Positions 63,585-64,000 of a DNA stretch of 64,000 nt are shown in pieces. This DNA is from an uncultured Acetatifactor sp. GTDB lineage: Bacteria > Bacillota > Clostridia > Lachnospirales > Lachnospiraceae. The notes below the pieces were generated by a model. It was given only the letters and a program-made list of their open reading frames with translations. It did not search any database and had not been told where the DNA came from. The position numbers were made by a program, and so were the translations under genes. Each line of letters begins with the position of its first letter. Position 1 is the stretch's first letter. The DNA lies in NCBI GenBank assembly GCA_947586055.1, contig CANPXL010000008.1, positions 36,354 to 100,353 of the forward strand, read 5' to 3'.

Positions 63585-63883
63585 GTGGACAAATAGATGA
63601 TTATGTATAATCACGATGATTTAAGAAGAAAGGAAGAAACATACGATAAGAATAAATAATAGACATGTTAAATAACAGGAAATTTTAACTATTAAATGTT
63701 GCACTTATTTGTTGAATTGCAAAATAATATTACATACAGAACATTAAACAAAAATAGTTCGACGAACCTTGAAAATTATATAATAAGCAGAGAGTCCTGA
63801 AAAACTTCCTGAAATCATCTAAAAATAGTTGGTGTTAGTTGATATTATGTCTGTAATTTGCAGCTATAATTTCGACTTAATGA
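63585..63883 (+). other. AT-rich leader without a recognisable gene
   Basis: Downstream of the 63556 promoter are only tiny frames; AAGAAAGGAAG near 63625-63637 looks like a ribosome binding site but no ATG, GTG or TTG follows at a suitable distance in a long frame. This may be the 5' exon or leader in front of the intron-like sequence. Confidence 0.5.
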
Positions 63884-64000
63884 GTGCGCCAGTTCGGCGC
63901 TTGAAATATAGGCAGGTGCGAGCCCTGCCCCGGTAAAGTTTAGCGAACAGCCGGTACACAGCCTTGGAGCCGAAGCCGTGAGGTTAGGTTTAAGCGTAAG
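63884..64000 (+). mobile_element. Probable 5' end of a group II intron (partial)
   Basis: GTGCGCC at 63884-63890 agrees with the conserved GUGYG start of group II introns. GCGCC/GGCGC forms the first hairpin immediately, and then GC-rich short stems (GCAGG...CCTGC, CCGG...CCGG) interspersed with unpaired A-rich segments follow to the window end, quite unlike the AT-rich sequence before it. The intron-encoded reverse transcriptase would lie beyond the window. A different structured RNA cannot be excluded. Confidence 0.5.

Noticed and set aside
63600..63660. 19-codon ORF after the 63556 promoter as a leader peptide
   Set aside because: No good ribosome binding site in front and no attenuator structure after it.
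63884..64000. tRNA or riboswitch at the right end
   Set aside because: No acceptor stem, anticodon arm or T-loop sequence; no known riboswitch core recognised. The group II intron reading fits better.
1..64000. CRISPR array, transposase or integrase genes, att repeats at island borders
   Set aside because: None seen; the borders at 19.9 and 59.9 kb show no matching direct repeats on inspection.

Overview
The window looks like a chromosomal segment from a Gram-positive Clostridia bacterium, most likely Lachnospiraceae-like. The pointers are a cdaR-glmM pair, an HPr with both His15 and Ser46, a Spo0A-type DNA-binding domain, a YerB/DUF3048 lipoprotein, AGGAGG-type ribosome binding sites with frequent GTG and TTG starts, and sigma-A promoters. 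Almost everything is on the + strand. No tRNA, rRNA or CRISPR array was seen.

Layout. (1) 1-5.8 kb: housekeeping genes: cdaR, glmM, HPr, a convergent DUF3048 lipoprotein, a GtrB-like glycosyltransferase and a free-standing Spo0A C-terminal domain. (2) 5.9-19.9 kb: a GC-rich polysaccharide set with membrane proteins, GT2 and GT4 glycosyltransferases, a long phosphoglycosyltransferase, a CapD-type dehydratase, a GT-C protein and an O-antigen polymerase/ligase-like protein. (3) 20.2-55.0 kb: a clearly AT-richer second set, probably acquired as a unit. It holds a short initiating phosphoglycosyltransferase, sugar dehydrogenases, epimerases and aminotransferases, a FemAB-like acyltransferase, many glycosyltransferases, an EpsG polymerase, a Wzx flippase, methyltransferases, and a block with two nucleotidyltransferases, a GT-C/P-loop kinase fusion, a HAD phosphatase, a class II aldolase and a GDPD-like protein. 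(4) 55.1-59.9 kb: four overlapping genes that are not polysaccharide genes: DNA methyltransferase, PRTase-like protein, ORC/CDC6-like AAA+ ATPase and an unknown alpha/beta protein. (5) 60.0-63.3 kb: fnlA-fnlB-fnlC for UDP-N-acetyl-L-fucosamine, with its own promoter and terminator. (6) 63.3-64.0 kb: no gene; a promoter with an operator-like palindrome, then what looks like the 5' end of a group II intron running off the window.

How it fits together. The sugar genes can supply UDP-GlcA/UDP-GalA (Ugd plus a UDP-GlcA epimerase), a UDP-HexNAcA (TviB-like), an amino sugar (two PLP enzymes) and UDP-L-FucNAc (FnlABC). A WbuB-like transferase at 25.9 kb is a plausible user of the last. The initiating enzyme at 21.5 kb, the flippase at 35.6 kb and the EpsG protein at 28.7 kb make a Wzx/Wzy-type pathway.

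Two observations stand out. First, three decoration genes (GNAT, hexapeptide acyltransferase, methyltransferase) are each broken by exactly one base in a run of 7-8 G, and four other genes of the same AT-rich region carry in-frame runs of 7 G. This is the pattern expected of phase-variable contingency loci, although homopolymer sequencing error is the competing explanation. Second, the tightly coupled methyltransferase/PRTase-like/ATPase/unknown cassette looks like a little-described defence or conflict system inserted between polysaccharide genes.
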